Below are positions 33,783-43,784 of a stretch of DNA of 64,000 bases, piece by piece. The position numbers and the translations under genes were made by a program. The stretch is from Hespellia sp. GTDB lineage: Bacteria > Bacillota > Clostridia > Lachnospirales > Lachnospiraceae. Each line of letters starts with the position of its first letter. Position 1 is the stretch's first letter. The notes under the pieces are model-generated. The model was given only the letters and a program-made list of their open reading frames with translations, did not search any database and was not told the origin of the DNA. The stretch spans positions 45,457 to 109,456 of the forward strand of contig JAQUVD010000007.1 in the NCBI GenBank assembly GCA_028693555.1, given 5' to 3'.

Positions 33783-35129
33783 GTGTGGGAGGAAAAGAGC
33801 CATTTTTATAAAAATTTGTGTGCGATTGTTCTGCCAATCGCCTGCCAGAATCTGATGTCCGCACTTGTGAGTGCTTCCGATGCGCTGATGCTTGGAATGC
33901 AGAGTCAGGAAGCACTATCGGCGGTATCACTGGCAACGCAGATTCAATTTGTTCTGAGCCTGTTTTATGCGGCGCTGACCATCGGAGCAACCATCCTTGC
34001 AGCACAATATTGGGGGAGGGGTGACAAAGAATCGGTGGAACATATTCTGGCACATGCAACCAAAATTTCATTTTTTATTTCAATGATTTTCTTTACAGCG
34101 GCGTTTTTTTACCCAATGTTACTGATGAAAATATTTACGAATGATGTGAATCTTATTCAGTCGGGAGCAGACTATCTGCATACGGTCAGTTGGTCGTATA
34201 TTTTAGCAGCCATCTCACAGATTTATCTCTGTATTATGAAAAACAGTGGGAGAACGTTAAAGAGTACGATTTACAGCATTACCTCCATGGTGCTGAATAT
34301 CGTTCTGAATTCGATTCTGATCTTTGGCCTTTTGGGAATACCAGCGCAGGGGATCGTGGGGGCGGCCAGAGCAACTGTGATTGCCAGAATTGTGGAATTA
34401 CTTCTGGTTCTGTGGGAAAATAGAAAAAAGGATGTTGTCAGGCTCAAGTGGAGCAATCTCTTACATACCGAGCGCCTGCTTGTAAAAGATTTCTGGACAT
34501 ACACAAATCCCGTTCTGGGAAATGAACTGGTATGGGGCTGCGGTTTTACGATGTTTACCGTGATTATGGGGCATCTCGGCAGCGATGCAGTTGCAGCGAA
34601 TTCCTACGCGAACATTGTGAAGAATCTGATTTCATGTTTTTGTATGGGAATTGCAACCGGAGCGGGAATCATCGTAGGAAATGAGCTTGGCAGTGGACAT
34701 CTGAAGAAAGCGAAGCGAGATGGAGCCAGACTTTGCAGATTGTCGATTTTGTCAGGAATTATTTCTGGTGTTGTCATTTTACTTCTGATTCCATTCATCC
34801 TTGGTCATGTGGGAAATCTGACGGAGACGGCACAGGAATATCTACGTGTGATGCTGTTTATCTGTGCTTACTATATGATTGGAAAATCCGTTAATTCTAC
34901 AGTGGTTGCAGGAATCTTCTGCGCGGGTGGAGATACAAAATTTGGGCTGATTTGTGATATGATCACAATGTGGTTTGTCATCACACCGATCGGATTGATG
35001 GCAGCATTTGTTCTAAAAGTTCCGGTACTCTGGGTATATTTCCTTTTAAATTTAGATGAGTTGGTAAAGATACCTGCAGTGTACCGTCACTATAAAAAAT
35101 ATCAATGGGTCAAGAACCTGACACGATGA
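33783..35129 (+). CDS. MATE-family efflux transporter (second)
   Basis: About 448 residues with twelve membrane segments; motif SDALMLGMQSQEALSAVSLATQ and the second-half counterpart AVAANSYANIVKNLISCFCMGIATGAGIIVGNELG. The GTG at 33783 has a well placed AAGGAG; the ATG at 33747 would add 12 residues but has its ribosome site too close. It differs from the MATE at 31407 in sequence. The HisJ-like gene follows 13 bases later and may be co-transcribed. Confidence 0.88.
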   Translation: MWEEKSHFYKNLCAIVLPIACQNLMSALVSASDALMLGMQSQEALSAVSLATQIQFVLSLFYAALTIGATILAAQYWGRGDKESVEHILAHATKISFFISMIFFTAAFFYPMLLMKIFTNDVNLIQSGADYLHTVSWSYILAAISQIYLCIMKNSGRTLKSTIYSITSMVLNIVLNSILIFGLLGIPAQGIVGAARATVIARIVELLLVLWENRKKDVVRLKWSNLLHTERLLVKDFWTYTNPVLGNELVWGCGFTMFTVIMGHLGSDAVAANSYANIVKNLISCFCMGIATGAGIIVGNELGSGHLKKAKRDGARLCRLSILSGIISGVVILLLIPFILGHVGNLTETAQEYLRVMLFICAYYMIGKSVNSTVVAGIFCAGGDTKFGLICDMITMWFVITPIGLMAAFVLKVPVLWVYFLLNLDELVKIPAVYRHYKKYQWVKNLTR

Positions 35130-35142
35130 GAGGAGAAACAAA

Positions 35143-35940
35143 ATGAAAGACAATTATTTTACAGATTACCATGTACATACATCCTTTAGCGATGATTCCG
35201 AATGTCCAATGGAGATCATGATTCAGAGGGCATTGGAGCTGCAATTAGATGAAATTGCATTTACAGAACATGTGGATTACGGGGTCAAGACAGATTTGAA
35301 CTGCGACTACAAAGCGTATTTTGCATTGGTCCAGCGAATGAAAGAAAAATATGCCGATCAGATTATCATAAGATCAGGTATTGAATTTGGCGTGCAGTTA
35401 GAGACGGTAGAACCATTTCAACAAGATTTTGAAAAATATCCATTTGATTTTGTAATCTTGAGCAATCACCAGATCGATAACAAAGAATTTTGGAATTATG
35501 AATATCAGGAGGGCAAAAGCCAGCAGGAGTATCAGGAGCATTATTATAAAGCAATTTACGATGTGATGAAGGTGTATAAGTCTTATTCTGTATTAGGACA
35601 CCTTGATATGATTAAACGATATGATAAGTACGGTGATTTCCCGGATGAAAAGATCATGAAATATGTAGATCCGATTTTAAAGCTGGTGATTGAAGACGGC
35701 AAAGGAATCGAGATCAATACCTCCAGTTTCAAATATGGGTTAAAAGATCTCATGCCTTCAAGAAGAATCTTAAAGAGATATCGCGAGCTGGGAGGTGAGC
35801 TTGTCACAATCGGTTCCGATACACACGAGACAGCACACCTTGCGGATCATATTCCGGAAGTAAAAGAAGAGCTGAAGATGATGGGATATCAGACCTTTTG
35901 CACATTTGAACGAATGAAACCAATCATTCATCATTTGTAA
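35143..35940 (+). CDS. PHP-domain histidinol-phosphatase-like protein (HisJ family)
   Basis: 265 residues. The PHP metal-binding pattern is present: DYHVHTSFSDDS at the N-terminus, TEHVDY, GIEFG, VILSNHQID, VLGHLDMIKRY and the final GSDTHE. This is the HisJ type that dephosphorylates histidinol phosphate in Firmicutes histidine synthesis. No his genes are near; such solitary copies can be general PHP phosphatases. AGAGGAG precedes the ATG. Confidence 0.85.
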   Translation: MKDNYFTDYHVHTSFSDDSECPMEIMIQRALELQLDEIAFTEHVDYGVKTDLNCDYKAYFALVQRMKEKYADQIIIRSGIEFGVQLETVEPFQQDFEKYPFDFVILSNHQIDNKEFWNYEYQEGKSQQEYQEHYYKAIYDVMKVYKSYSVLGHLDMIKRYDKYGDFPDEKIMKYVDPILKLVIEDGKGIEINTSSFKYGLKDLMPSRRILKRYRELGGELVTIGSDTHETAHLADHIPEVKEELKMMGYQTFCTFERMKPIIHHL

Positions 35941-35988
35941 GAATAAAAGACTTGTATTTTTCTAAAAGAAAGAATAAGCAGGAAAGCA

Positions 35989-36228
35989 TTGGATTTCTAT
36001 TTTTTGTGTGGTAAAATTTCAATAAAGATTCATGTGCTTATAAGGATTGGTGAATGGATCACAGAAGATGTAACGGATATTATTCATTTTTTACATGGAA
36101 TATTCTATAACACAAATGAAGTGGATAGTTATATCGATTTCTCAAAAAACGAGCAATTTCGGAAGGAGTTGGAAAATCAATGAAACAAATTTGAGGAACG
36201 ATTGAAGCAATTGGAAAAGGATAAGTAG
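35989..36228 (+). pseudogene. Possible decayed gene with in-frame TGA
   Basis: One frame from 35989 reads through EWITEDVTDIIHFLHGIF, meets TGA at 36181-36183, and continues for 14 codons (NKFEERLKQLEKDK) to TAG at 36226-36228. The charged helical tail looks like coding sequence, but there is no ribosome site and I do not recognise the family. It could be a remnant or chance. The rest of 35941-36262 shows nothing else. Confidence 0.3.
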
Positions 36229-36262
36229 GTTATGATTCAACTAAAATTACGGAGGTACACCT

Positions 36263-37366
36263 ATGAAAGCATATCAGATTAAAGTTACAGTGAAAGATTC
36301 GAAACCACCGGTATGGCGCAGAATGATGATTCCGGCGGGCATTACATTTCAAGTATTCAGTGCAATGATTAACGAAGCAATGGAATGGTGCGGATATCAC
36401 TTGTATAACTTCACATTTTCCAAGCTGGGTGTTTGCTTTGAAGAAGAGATAGATGATTTTGAGTATGGTAACATGGAAAGACTGGAGGCAGGTGAATCTG
36501 TAATTGATTCCTATCTTGAGGGACAGAAATCATTTACGTACTGCTATGATTTTGGTGACAATTGGATCCACACAATTACGGTAGAAGACATTGTGGACGA
36601 TTATGATCAGTCATGTGCGCAGGTTGTGAAGTACAAGGGAGACAGTTTCCCAGAGGACTGTGGTGGTATCTGGGGTTATTATGAATTGATGGAGACTTTG
36701 GCAAACCCGGAAGACCCGGAATACGAGAACATGAAAGAGTGGTACGAGGACGCCTTTCCGGGTGAGTACGATATGGATGTGATCAATGACATGCTGTACG
36801 ATCTGGGAATGGGAGAGATGATGGACTTACCGGAAGAGACCGATGTCCTTCTGGTGATTGATATGCAGAATGATTTCATTGACGGTGCGTTAGGGACAGA
36901 AGAAGCAAAAGCAATTGTGCCCAAAGTAGCCGGTCGTATTGAAGATTTTGAAGGATTGGTGCTGTTTACACAGGACACACATGAGGACGACTATCTTGAA
37001 ACGCAGGAAGGGAAAAACTTACCGGTTAAGCACTGTATCCGTGATACACAAGGCTGGGAGATTCATCCCGAGATTGCGAAGTGGGTTGAGCGTGAAGAGA
37101 CAGTTATTGAGAAACCGACATTTGGCAGTGCACAATTAGCTGGGATGCTCGGAATGATGAACTCAGATATACAGATCAACTCTGTTACACTGGTTGGATT
37201 ATGCACGGATATCTGTGTGATTTCAAATGCGATGCTGCTGAAAGCTTTTATGCCGGAAGTACCGATTATCGTGGATGCTTCCTGTTGCGCAGGTGTGACC
37301 CCGGAGAGCCACAGAACTGCACTGCAGGCGATGAAGGCATGTCAGATTGAGGTTTTAGAAGGGTAA
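36263..37366 (+). CDS. PRiA4_ORF3 domain fused to nicotinamidase-like cysteine hydrolase
   Basis: 367 residues. Residues 1-185 are a plasmid pRiA4b ORF-3-like (IS1096 TnpR-like) domain: YQIKVTVKDSKPPVWRRMMIP, then YCYDFGDNWIHTI. Residues 193-367 are an isochorismatase-superfamily cysteine hydrolase with a full PncA-like triad: D200 (VIDMQNDF), K284 (EKPTFGS) and C318 (GLCTDICVIS), plus metal-type residues D238 and H240 (QDTHEDDY). The second half would act like a nicotinamidase or related amidase. The frame is open across the junction. I do not know of a described protein with this order. RBS GGAGG precedes the ATG. Confidence 0.85.
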   Translation: MKAYQIKVTVKDSKPPVWRRMMIPAGITFQVFSAMINEAMEWCGYHLYNFTFSKLGVCFEEEIDDFEYGNMERLEAGESVIDSYLEGQKSFTYCYDFGDNWIHTITVEDIVDDYDQSCAQVVKYKGDSFPEDCGGIWGYYELMETLANPEDPEYENMKEWYEDAFPGEYDMDVINDMLYDLGMGEMMDLPEETDVLLVIDMQNDFIDGALGTEEAKAIVPKVAGRIEDFEGLVLFTQDTHEDDYLETQEGKNLPVKHCIRDTQGWEIHPEIAKWVEREETVIEKPTFGSAQLAGMLGMMNSDIQINSVTLVGLCTDICVISNAMLLKAFMPEVPIIVDASCCAGVTPESHRTALQAMKACQIEVLEG

Positions 37367-37388
37367 ATAGAGAATTTTAACGTGAAAC

Positions 37389-37436
37389 AATAATAGTTGG
37401 TTATAGAGAAAATCTATAACTGGCTATTATTTTTTT
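37389..37436 (+). terminator. Terminator after the fusion gene
   Basis: A long imperfect stem (AATAATAG and GGTTATAGA on the left, TCTATAACTGG and CTATTATT on the right, AT-rich) followed by seven T residues, 23 bases after the stop. Confidence 0.75.
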
Positions 37437-37440
37437 GTAT

Positions 37441-37469
37441 TTTTCAAATTCACAGACTGGTGTTAGAAT
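37441..37469 (+). promoter_or_regulatory. Promoter of metNIQ
   Basis: TTTTCA (37441-37446) and TAGAAT (37464-37469), 17-base spacing. Only about 50 bases separate it from metN, too short for an S-box riboswitch. Confidence 0.45.
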
Positions 37470-37526
37470 AAAGCACATGAAACTTATCAAAAAGGTAGGA
37501 AATAAAAAAGAAAGGAATCTTAAGAA

Positions 37527-38546
37527 ATGGCGCAGATAGTATTAGAACACATTTCCAAACGATTTGAGATAGAGGGAAAAACGATCGATGCACTTGCGGA
37601 TATCAATCTGGAGATTGAAAAGGGTGAGATATTTGGAATCATCGGAATGTCTGGAGCAGGAAAGAGCACCTTGGTGCGATGTCTGAATTTTCTTGAAAAA
37701 CCGACAGACGGAAAAGTCCTCATTGACGGCAGCAATCTTGGTACATTGACGGAGAAGGAGCTTCGGACACAGAGAAGAGACATCGCGATGATTTTCCAGC
37801 ATTTCAATCTGCTGCTCCAAAAGACCGTTTTGGACAACATTGCATTTCCACTTGTGATTCAGGGAAAGAAGAAGGCAGAAGCCAGAAAGCGAGCCAAAGA
37901 GCTTCTTCAGATTGTGGGCTTGGAGGAGAAAGAAAAGGCATATCCGTCCCAGCTCTCAGGAGGACAAAAGCAGCGAGTCGCGATTGCAAGAGCACTTGCG
38001 TCGAACCCACACATTTTGCTTTGTGATGAGGCAACCAGTGCATTGGATCCGCAGACAACACAGTCAATCCTGAATCTGCTAAAACAGATCAATCAAAAAT
38101 ATGGAATTACAATTGTCATTATTACACACCAGATGGATGTCATCCGTGAAGTATGTGAGAAGGTAGCGATCATCGAGGCAGGACGGCTGGTGGAACATGG
38201 AAATGTGGTTGACATCTTCAATCATCCAAAGTCGGCAGCGGGAAAGAAATTAATCATTGGAGACAATGTATCGGCCACAGTAACGGGAGAGAAGAGTCAG
38301 GTGAATGAGGAAGTCATCGTAAGAGCTGTATTTACAGAAAACTCTGCGTTTGAACCTGTGGTAGCAAATATGATTCTTCGAATTGGAGAACCCATCAATA
38401 TATTGAAAGCAGATACCAAGAATGTAAATGGAATTGCAAAGGGAGAGATGCTTTTGGGATTACCGCAAAATAAGCGCAAAGAAATTACGGAGTATCTGAC
38501 AGAAAAAGGATTAGAGATTGAGGAGGTGGAGCAATATGCTGGATAG
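37527..38546 (+). CDS. metN: Methionine ABC transporter ATP-binding protein
   Basis: 339 residues. The ATPase domain (1-250) has Walker A GMSGAGKST, signature LSGGQKQR and Walker B LLCDEATSALDP. The C-terminal NIL domain (about 255-335) is the methionine-binding regulatory domain that distinguishes MetN and closes the transporter when internal methionine is high. It overlaps metI by 11 bases and heads the metNIQ operon. Confidence 0.95.
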   Translation: MAQIVLEHISKRFEIEGKTIDALADINLEIEKGEIFGIIGMSGAGKSTLVRCLNFLEKPTDGKVLIDGSNLGTLTEKELRTQRRDIAMIFQHFNLLLQKTVLDNIAFPLVIQGKKKAEARKRAKELLQIVGLEEKEKAYPSQLSGGQKQRVAIARALASNPHILLCDEATSALDPQTTQSILNLLKQINQKYGITIVIITHQMDVIREVCEKVAIIEAGRLVEHGNVVDIFNHPKSAAGKKLIIGDNVSATVTGEKSQVNEEVIVRAVFTENSAFEPVVANMILRIGEPINILKADTKNVNGIAKGEMLLGLPQNKRKEITEYLTEKGLEIEEVEQYAG

Positions 38547-39192
38547 TGAAGTGACATCCATGATTATCAAGGGAATCGGAGAGACATTATATATGACCGT
38601 ATTTTCGACTGGATTTGGATACCTGCTGGGGCTGCCGCTTGGAATTATTCTGGCAGTCACAGATAAAGATGGGATCAAACCGAACGCATTACTTTACCGG
38701 ATACTGGATGTGTTATCAAACATCCTTCGAAGCATTCCATTTTTGATTCTACTCATTCTACTCATTCCATTTACGAGGACTATCGTTGGAAAGAGTTATG
38801 GATCAACGGCAACCATCGTACCACTTGTAATTGCGGCAGCACCGTTCATTGCAAGAATGGTAGAGTCATCCATCAAAGAAGTGGATAGCGGTGTCATCGA
38901 AGCGGCAAAGTCGATGGGAGCATCTACATTTACCATCATCCGGAAAGTGCTTCTGGTGGAGGCGAGAACGTCAATCCTCACGGGAGCAACCATCGGGGTG
39001 GGAACGATATTAGGATATTCCGCCATGGCAGGAACTGTCGGCGGAGGCGGACTTGGAGATATTGCGGTCCGCTATGGGTATTATCGCTATCAGGAAGACA
39101 TCATGATAGTGACCGTAATTTTGTTGATCGTATTGGTACAGTTATTTCAACTCGCAGGGATGAAATTAGCAGCCAGATTTGATCATAGATAG
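38536..39192 (+). CDS. metI: Methionine ABC transporter permease
   Basis: 218 residues, five membrane segments, with the EAA-type coupling motif EAAKSMGASTFTIIRKVLL. ATG at 38536 behind AGGAGG, inside the end of metN. It forms the membrane channel of the MetNIQ importer. Confidence 0.94.
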   Translation: MLDSEVTSMIIKGIGETLYMTVFSTGFGYLLGLPLGIILAVTDKDGIKPNALLYRILDVLSNILRSIPFLILLILLIPFTRTIVGKSYGSTATIVPLVIAAAPFIARMVESSIKEVDSGVIEAAKSMGASTFTIIRKVLLVEARTSILTGATIGVGTILGYSAMAGTVGGGGLGDIAVRYGYYRYQEDIMIVTVILLIVLVQLFQLAGMKLAARFDHR

Positions 39193-39229
39193 ACAACATA
39201 AATTTTGAAAGACGAAAGGGAGAATTATT

Positions 39230-40090
39230 ATGAAGAAAAGATTATTATCAGCATTATTAGCAGGAAGCGTAGTATTAGCAGCACTTACAGGATGCACAAA
39301 AGCGAACGCAGACACCGCAGGATCGGCAGCTGGCTCATCCGCATCTGCAGGTGATTCGAAAACCATCAAGATTGCAGCATCTGCAACACCGCATGCAGAA
39401 ATCTTAGAGCAGGCAAAACCAATTTTGGCAGACGAAGGATATACACTTGATATTACGGTATTTGACGATTATGTGCAGCCGAATGAAGTCGTAGAAAGCG
39501 GCGAGTTTGATGCCAATTATATGCAGCATGTTCCTTATCTTGAGAGCTTCAATAAAGAAAAGGGTACACATTTGGTAGATGCAGGAGATATTCATTATGA
39601 ACCGTTTGGAATCTACCCGGGAACAAAGAGCAGTTTAGATGACATCGCAGACGGTGATACAATTGCAATTCCAAATGATACCACAAATGAAGCAAGAGCA
39701 TTATTACTTTTACAGGATAATGGAATCATTACATTAAAAGAAGATGCAGGATTAGAGGCAACGGTAAAAGACATTACAGAAAATCCGCACAACGTTCAGC
39801 TTGAAGAGTTAGAAGCAGCGCAGGTATCTCGCGTCACGAAAGAAGTCGCATATGTGGTATTAAATGGAAACTATGCATTAGAGGCTGGATATACCGTCGA
39901 TAAGGATGCACTCGCATACGAGAAATCAGATTCTGAAGCAGCTAAGACTTATGTGAATATCATCGCTGTCAAAGAGGGAAACGAGGATAACAAAGCAATT
40001 CAGGCACTGGTCAAGGTATTAAAGTCGGATGAGATCAAACAGTACATCGAGGATACATATGAAGGTGCCGTGATTCCATTTGAAGGATAA
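39230..40090 (+). CDS. metQ: Methionine-binding lipoprotein
   Basis: 286 residues, lipoprotein signal with lipobox LTGC (Cys22), a Ser/Ala/Gly linker, and a NlpA/MetQ fold (IKIAASATPHAEILEQAKPILADEGY; FDDYVQPNEVVESGEFDANYMQHVPYLE). It captures methionine outside the membrane and delivers it to MetNI. Third gene of the metNIQ set. Confidence 0.94.
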   Translation: MKKRLLSALLAGSVVLAALTGCTKANADTAGSAAGSSASAGDSKTIKIAASATPHAEILEQAKPILADEGYTLDITVFDDYVQPNEVVESGEFDANYMQHVPYLESFNKEKGTHLVDAGDIHYEPFGIYPGTKSSLDDIADGDTIAIPNDTTNEARALLLLQDNGIITLKEDAGLEATVKDITENPHNVQLEELEAAQVSRVTKEVAYVVLNGNYALEAGYTVDKDALAYEKSDSEAAKTYVNIIAVKEGNEDNKAIQALVKVLKSDEIKQYIEDTYEGAVIPFEG

Positions 40091-40108
40091 GATAAGAGGT
40101 CATAGAAA

Positions 40109-40768
40109 ATGAACTGGGAATACATACACAAATTTTTACCGCTGTATGAAAAAGCAGCCGGGCTCACAATCAAGTTAGGTGTGATAGGAATTCTATTTGC
40201 AATTATAATTGGTCTGGCCTGTGCTGTTATCCAATATTATAAGATTCCAGTCATCAGAACGATTGTTGCAATCTATATTGAACTGAGCAGAAACACCCCA
40301 CTTTTGGTCCAGCTTTTCTTTCTCTATTACGGGCTGCCAAAAGTTGGGATCTCAACAAATGCAGAAACGTGTGGAATCGTGGGACTTGCGTTCCTTGGTG
40401 GCAGTTATATGGCAGAAAGCTTTCGAAGTGGATTCGAGGCAATTGATCAGATACAGGAAGAAAGTGCGATGAGTTTAGGAATGAACACCTATCAGACGAT
40501 GCGTTACGTGATTCTGCCACAGGCGGTATCGATCAGTGTTCCGGCATTCGTGGCAAATATCATCTTTCTATTGAAAGAGACGAGTGTATTTTCAGCGATT
40601 AGCCTGATGGATCTTATGTTTACAGCAAAGGATCTGATTGGTTTGTATTACAAAACCACAGAGAGCCTGATTTTACTGGTTGTATTCTATCTGCTCATTC
40701 TTCTTCCGGTTTCAATGTTTGGAACATGGTTCGAAAGGAGGGTGCGATATGCCGGATTTGGGACTTGA
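40109..40768 (+). CDS. Polar amino acid ABC permease (first subunit, cysteine-type)
   Basis: 219 residues, HisM/TcyB-like, with family motifs ELSRNTPLLVQLFFLYYGLP and EESAMSLGMNTYQTMRYVILPQA. It follows metQ by 18 bases and overlaps the second permease gene by 20. With that permease, an ATPase and a binding protein it forms a complete importer, probably for cysteine/cystine as judged from the binding protein. Confidence 0.9.
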   Translation: MNWEYIHKFLPLYEKAAGLTIKLGVIGILFAIIIGLACAVIQYYKIPVIRTIVAIYIELSRNTPLLVQLFFLYYGLPKVGISTNAETCGIVGLAFLGGSYMAESFRSGFEAIDQIQEESAMSLGMNTYQTMRYVILPQAVSISVPAFVANIIFLLKETSVFSAISLMDLMFTAKDLIGLYYKTTESLILLVVFYLLILLPVSMFGTWFERRVRYAGFGT

Positions 40769-41423
40769 AGTACTTTTAAAAGGCAGCAATATCATGCGTC
40801 TTCTTGCAGGACTGTGGGTGGCACTTCGCATTAGTTTGATCTCAGTAGCAGGCAGCATTCCAATTGGAATCATCCTCGGGACACTGATGACAGGAAGAAA
40901 TATCGTATTAAAAGCAATCTTAAAAATATATCTGGAATTTATACGGATTATGCCACAACTGGTACTACTCTTTATCGTATTTTTTGGCAGCACAAGAATG
41001 TTTGGCTGGCAGCCGACCGGAGAAGTATCTGCGGTAATCGTATTTACACTCTGGGGAGCCGCAGAGATGAGCGACCTTGTCAGAGGTGCACTGATCAGTA
41101 TTCCGCTTCACCAGTATGAAAGCAGTGAAGCATTGGGCCTTTCTAAGACACAGACCTATTGGTATATTATCATACCGCAGACACTGCGCCGGTTGATTCC
41201 ATTGTCCATCAATCTAATCACACGAATGATTAAGACGACCAGTCTGATTCTAATGATTGGTGTTGTAGAAATCATGAAAGTTGCGCAGCAGATCATTGAG
41301 GCAAATCGAAGGTCAAGTCCTACGGCAGCATTTGGAGTGTATCTGGTTGTGTTTTTATTATATTTTCTAGCCTGCTGGCCCATTAGTCTGCTGGCAAAAT
41401 ATCTGGAAAGAAAGTGGAGGTGA
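40749..41423 (+). CDS. Polar amino acid ABC permease (second subunit)
   Basis: 224 residues, same family as its neighbour: [18 protein letters not shown] and [27 protein letters not shown]. The ATG at 40749 has AAAGGAGG nine bases upstream within the end of the first permease gene. The two permeases probably form a heterodimer. Confidence 0.9.
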   Translation: MPDLGLEVLLKGSNIMRLLAGLWVALRISLISVAGSIPIGIILGTLMTGRNIVLKAILKIYLEFIRIMPQLVLLFIVFFGSTRMFGWQPTGEVSAVIVFTLWGAAEMSDLVRGALISIPLHQYESSEALGLSKTQTYWYIIIPQTLRRLIPLSINLITRMIKTTSLILMIGVVEIMKVAQQIIEANRRSSPTAAFGVYLVVFLLYFLACWPISLLAKYLERKWR

Positions 41424-41428
41424 GAGAT

Positions 41429-42172
41429 GTGGAAGAGAATATCCTGACAGTGGAGCATCTGAGAAAGGAATACGAAGGAAATGTGATTCTGGATGATGTG
41501 AATCTGTCCGTGAAAAGGGGGGAGGTTGTGGTCATTATTGGTCCAAGCGGCTGCGGAAAGAGCACATTGCTGCGATGTATCAACGCTCTGGAGAACATTC
41601 AGAGTGGAACCATTCGATTGCAGGATGAAGTCATTGAAGCTGGCGCAAAGAACCTTGCAAAAATCAGAGAGAAAATTGGAATGGTATTTCAGAATTACGA
41701 ATTATTTCCACATCTTACTGTGATAGAGAATATTCTTCTCGCACCAGTCAAGGTGCAGAAACGGGAGAAAAAGGAAGTAAGAGAAGAAGCCGTGAAACTT
41801 CTTGAGAGAGTAGGGCTAAAAGATAAGGCAGAGAGTTATCCGAGACAATTATCAGGAGGTCAAAAGCAGAGAGTTGCGATTGTGCGGGCACTCTGTATGA
41901 ACCCTGAAATCCTGCTTTTTGACGAAGTTACAGCGGCGCTTGACCCGGAAATGGTACGGGAGGTTCTAGATGTTATGCTAGAACTTGCAAGACAGAAAAG
42001 AACCATGGTTATCGTGACCCATGAGATGCAATTTGCACAGGCGGTAGCAGACAGAGTGTTGTTTATCGATGAAGGAAAAATCATGGAACAGGGAACACCG
42101 GAGGAATTATTGCAACACCCAAAAACAGAAAGAACAAAACAATTTTTAAATATATTTCATTATGAAAAGTAG
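41429..42172 (+). CDS. Polar amino acid ABC ATP-binding protein
   Basis: 247 residues, GTG start at 41429 with GGAGG eight bases upstream. Walker [11 protein letters not shown] loop [12 protein letters not shown], signature LSGGQKQRV, Walker [14 protein letters not shown]. It is a GlnQ/TcyC-type ATPase, powering the two permeases that precede it. Confidence 0.92.
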   Translation: MEENILTVEHLRKEYEGNVILDDVNLSVKRGEVVVIIGPSGCGKSTLLRCINALENIQSGTIRLQDEVIEAGAKNLAKIREKIGMVFQNYELFPHLTVIENILLAPVKVQKREKKEVREEAVKLLERVGLKDKAESYPRQLSGGQKQRVAIVRALCMNPEILLFDEVTAALDPEMVREVLDVMLELARQKRTMVIVTHEMQFAQAVADRVLFIDEGKIMEQGTPEELLQHPKTERTKQFLNIFHYEK

Positions 42173-42210
42173 TGGCAGCGAGACTGCCCATGGAGAAGGA
42201 GAACAGTATT

Positions 42211-43101
42211 ATGAAGAATTTAAATAGAATCGCAGCAATAGGTTTAGCACTTACAATAACACTCGGATTGACGGCATGCTCAGGAGCGAGCACAGCATCT
42301 ACGAACGGTTCAGCAGAGCCGGCAGACACGGCATCATCAGGCGATGAGACGTATCGGACTTTAGACGAAATCAAAGAAAGTGGAGAAATTAATATTGGAG
42401 TATTTTCAGATAAAAGTCCATTTGGATATGTAGACGAGAATGGTGATTATCAGGGATATGATGTATATTTTGCGGACAAACTGGCAGAAGATCTCGGTGT
42501 CAAAGCAAATTACATATCGACGGAGGCAGCCAACCGTATTGAGTACCTTCAGACTGGAAAAGTTGATGTCATCTTAGCAAACTTTACAGTGACAGACGAG
42601 AGAAAAGAAGAAGTAGATTTCGCACTTCCATATATGAATGTATCTCTCGGTGTTGTTTCACCTTCAGATAGTGAGGTAACCAGCTTAGACAATTTGACAA
42701 AGAATGCTCCCGTCATTGTAATTTCAGGCACCACAGCGGAAACCTATTTGATCGAAAATTATCCGGATCTGACGCTTCAAAAATATGATACCTACGCAAA
42801 CGCAAAAAATGCATTGGAAAATGGGAATGGTGTAGCATGGGTTAACGATAATACAGAAGTAATTGCATTTGCAAAAGACAACAGTGGATTTAAAGTTGGA
42901 ATCCCATCACTTGGAAGCAACGATACAATTGCACCTGCAGTGACAAAAGGAAATGCCACACTCCTTGACTGGGTTAACAAAGAAATTCAAACACTGGGAA
43001 AAGATCAGTTCTTCCATAAAGATTATGAAGAAACATTAGTCGATACATATGGTGCAGATTACGAAGAAGAATTAGTTGTAGAAGGTGGGAAGACAAAATA
43101 A
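42211..43101 (+). CDS. Cysteine-type amino acid-binding lipoprotein
   Basis: 296 residues, lipobox LTAC, then a solute-binding domain (INIGVFSDKSPFGYVDENG; AANRIEYLQTGKVDVILANFT; FALPYMNVSLGVVSP; FFHKDYEETL). These blocks resemble, from memory, the Campylobacter cysteine-binding protein CjaA (Cj0982). Together with metNIQ beside it, this supports a sulfur amino acid uptake locus. Substrate is inference. Confidence 0.88.
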   Translation: MKNLNRIAAIGLALTITLGLTACSGASTASTNGSAEPADTASSGDETYRTLDEIKESGEINIGVFSDKSPFGYVDENGDYQGYDVYFADKLAEDLGVKANYISTEAANRIEYLQTGKVDVILANFTVTDERKEEVDFALPYMNVSLGVVSPSDSEVTSLDNLTKNAPVIVISGTTAETYLIENYPDLTLQKYDTYANAKNALENGNGVAWVNDNTEVIAFAKDNSGFKVGIPSLGSNDTIAPAVTKGNATLLDWVNKEIQTLGKDQFFHKDYEETLVDTYGADYEEELVVEGGKTK

Positions 43102-43153
43102 AGTAGAGATGATGCTATGCGTATTCGCGTAGGGAGAGCGAGGAGGATTTCAC

Positions 43154-43780
43154 ATGCAGAAAGAAATAGTATGCTTCGGTGATTCAAATACATATGGACT
43201 CGTGCCGGGACAGAAAGAAAGATATCCAAGAGATATCCGATGGACAGGACTTCTTGAATCCAGCCTGTGTCATAAAGGGTATCATGTGATAGAAGAAGGA
43301 CTGTGTGGCAGGACAACCGTATTTGAAGATGCGCTTCGCGATCATCGCAAAGGAAGTGACATGCTTCCGGCAATCTTAGAGTGCCATAAGCCAATCGATC
43401 TCATTATCCTGATGCTTGGAACGAATGACTGTAAGTCGTATTATCATGCATCAGCAGATGTGATTGGGCTGGGCATTGAAAAGCTGCTTGAACAGATACG
43501 AAGCCAGCTGCAGAATGTTCGGATACTCCTAATATCCCCTATTCACTTAGGAAATGATGTCTGGAAAGAAGAATTTGATCCGGAGTTTGATATAGATTCT
43601 GTAAAGGTTTCCAAAGAATTAAAAAAGGTGTATCATAACATTGCAGTAAGGTATGAAATTGACTTTCTTGCAGCGTCAGAACATGCAAGCGCGAGTGAGG
43701 CGGATCAACAGCATTTAAACGAAACGGGACACCGTAATCTCGCAGAGGCAATTCTTAGAAAACTCAATACGGAGGAGTAA
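43154..43780 (+). CDS. SGNH/GDSL hydrolase
   Basis: 208 residues. Catalytic blocks GDSNTYG (Ser), GTND and DQQHLNETGH (Asp/His) are all present, so the enzyme should be an active esterase or lipase-like hydrolase. There is no signal peptide, so it acts in the cytoplasm, and its substrate is not evident. It stands behind the amino acid importer and four bases before the HD hydrolase gene. Confidence 0.9.
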   Translation: MQKEIVCFGDSNTYGLVPGQKERYPRDIRWTGLLESSLCHKGYHVIEEGLCGRTTVFEDALRDHRKGSDMLPAILECHKPIDLIILMLGTNDCKSYYHASADVIGLGIEKLLEQIRSQLQNVRILLISPIHLGNDVWKEEFDPEFDIDSVKVSKELKKVYHNIAVRYEIDFLAASEHASASEADQQHLNETGHRNLAEAILRKLNTEE

Positions 43781-43784
43781 ATAG

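Noticed and set aside
36263..36820. The pRiA4b ORF-3/TnpR-like domain as evidence of an insertion sequence
   Set aside because: No transposase or terminal repeats are nearby; the domain is part of an intact fusion gene.
37441..37526. Possible SAM (S-box) riboswitch before metN
   Set aside because: Only about 50 bases separate promoter and start codon, and no S-box helices or terminator are visible there.
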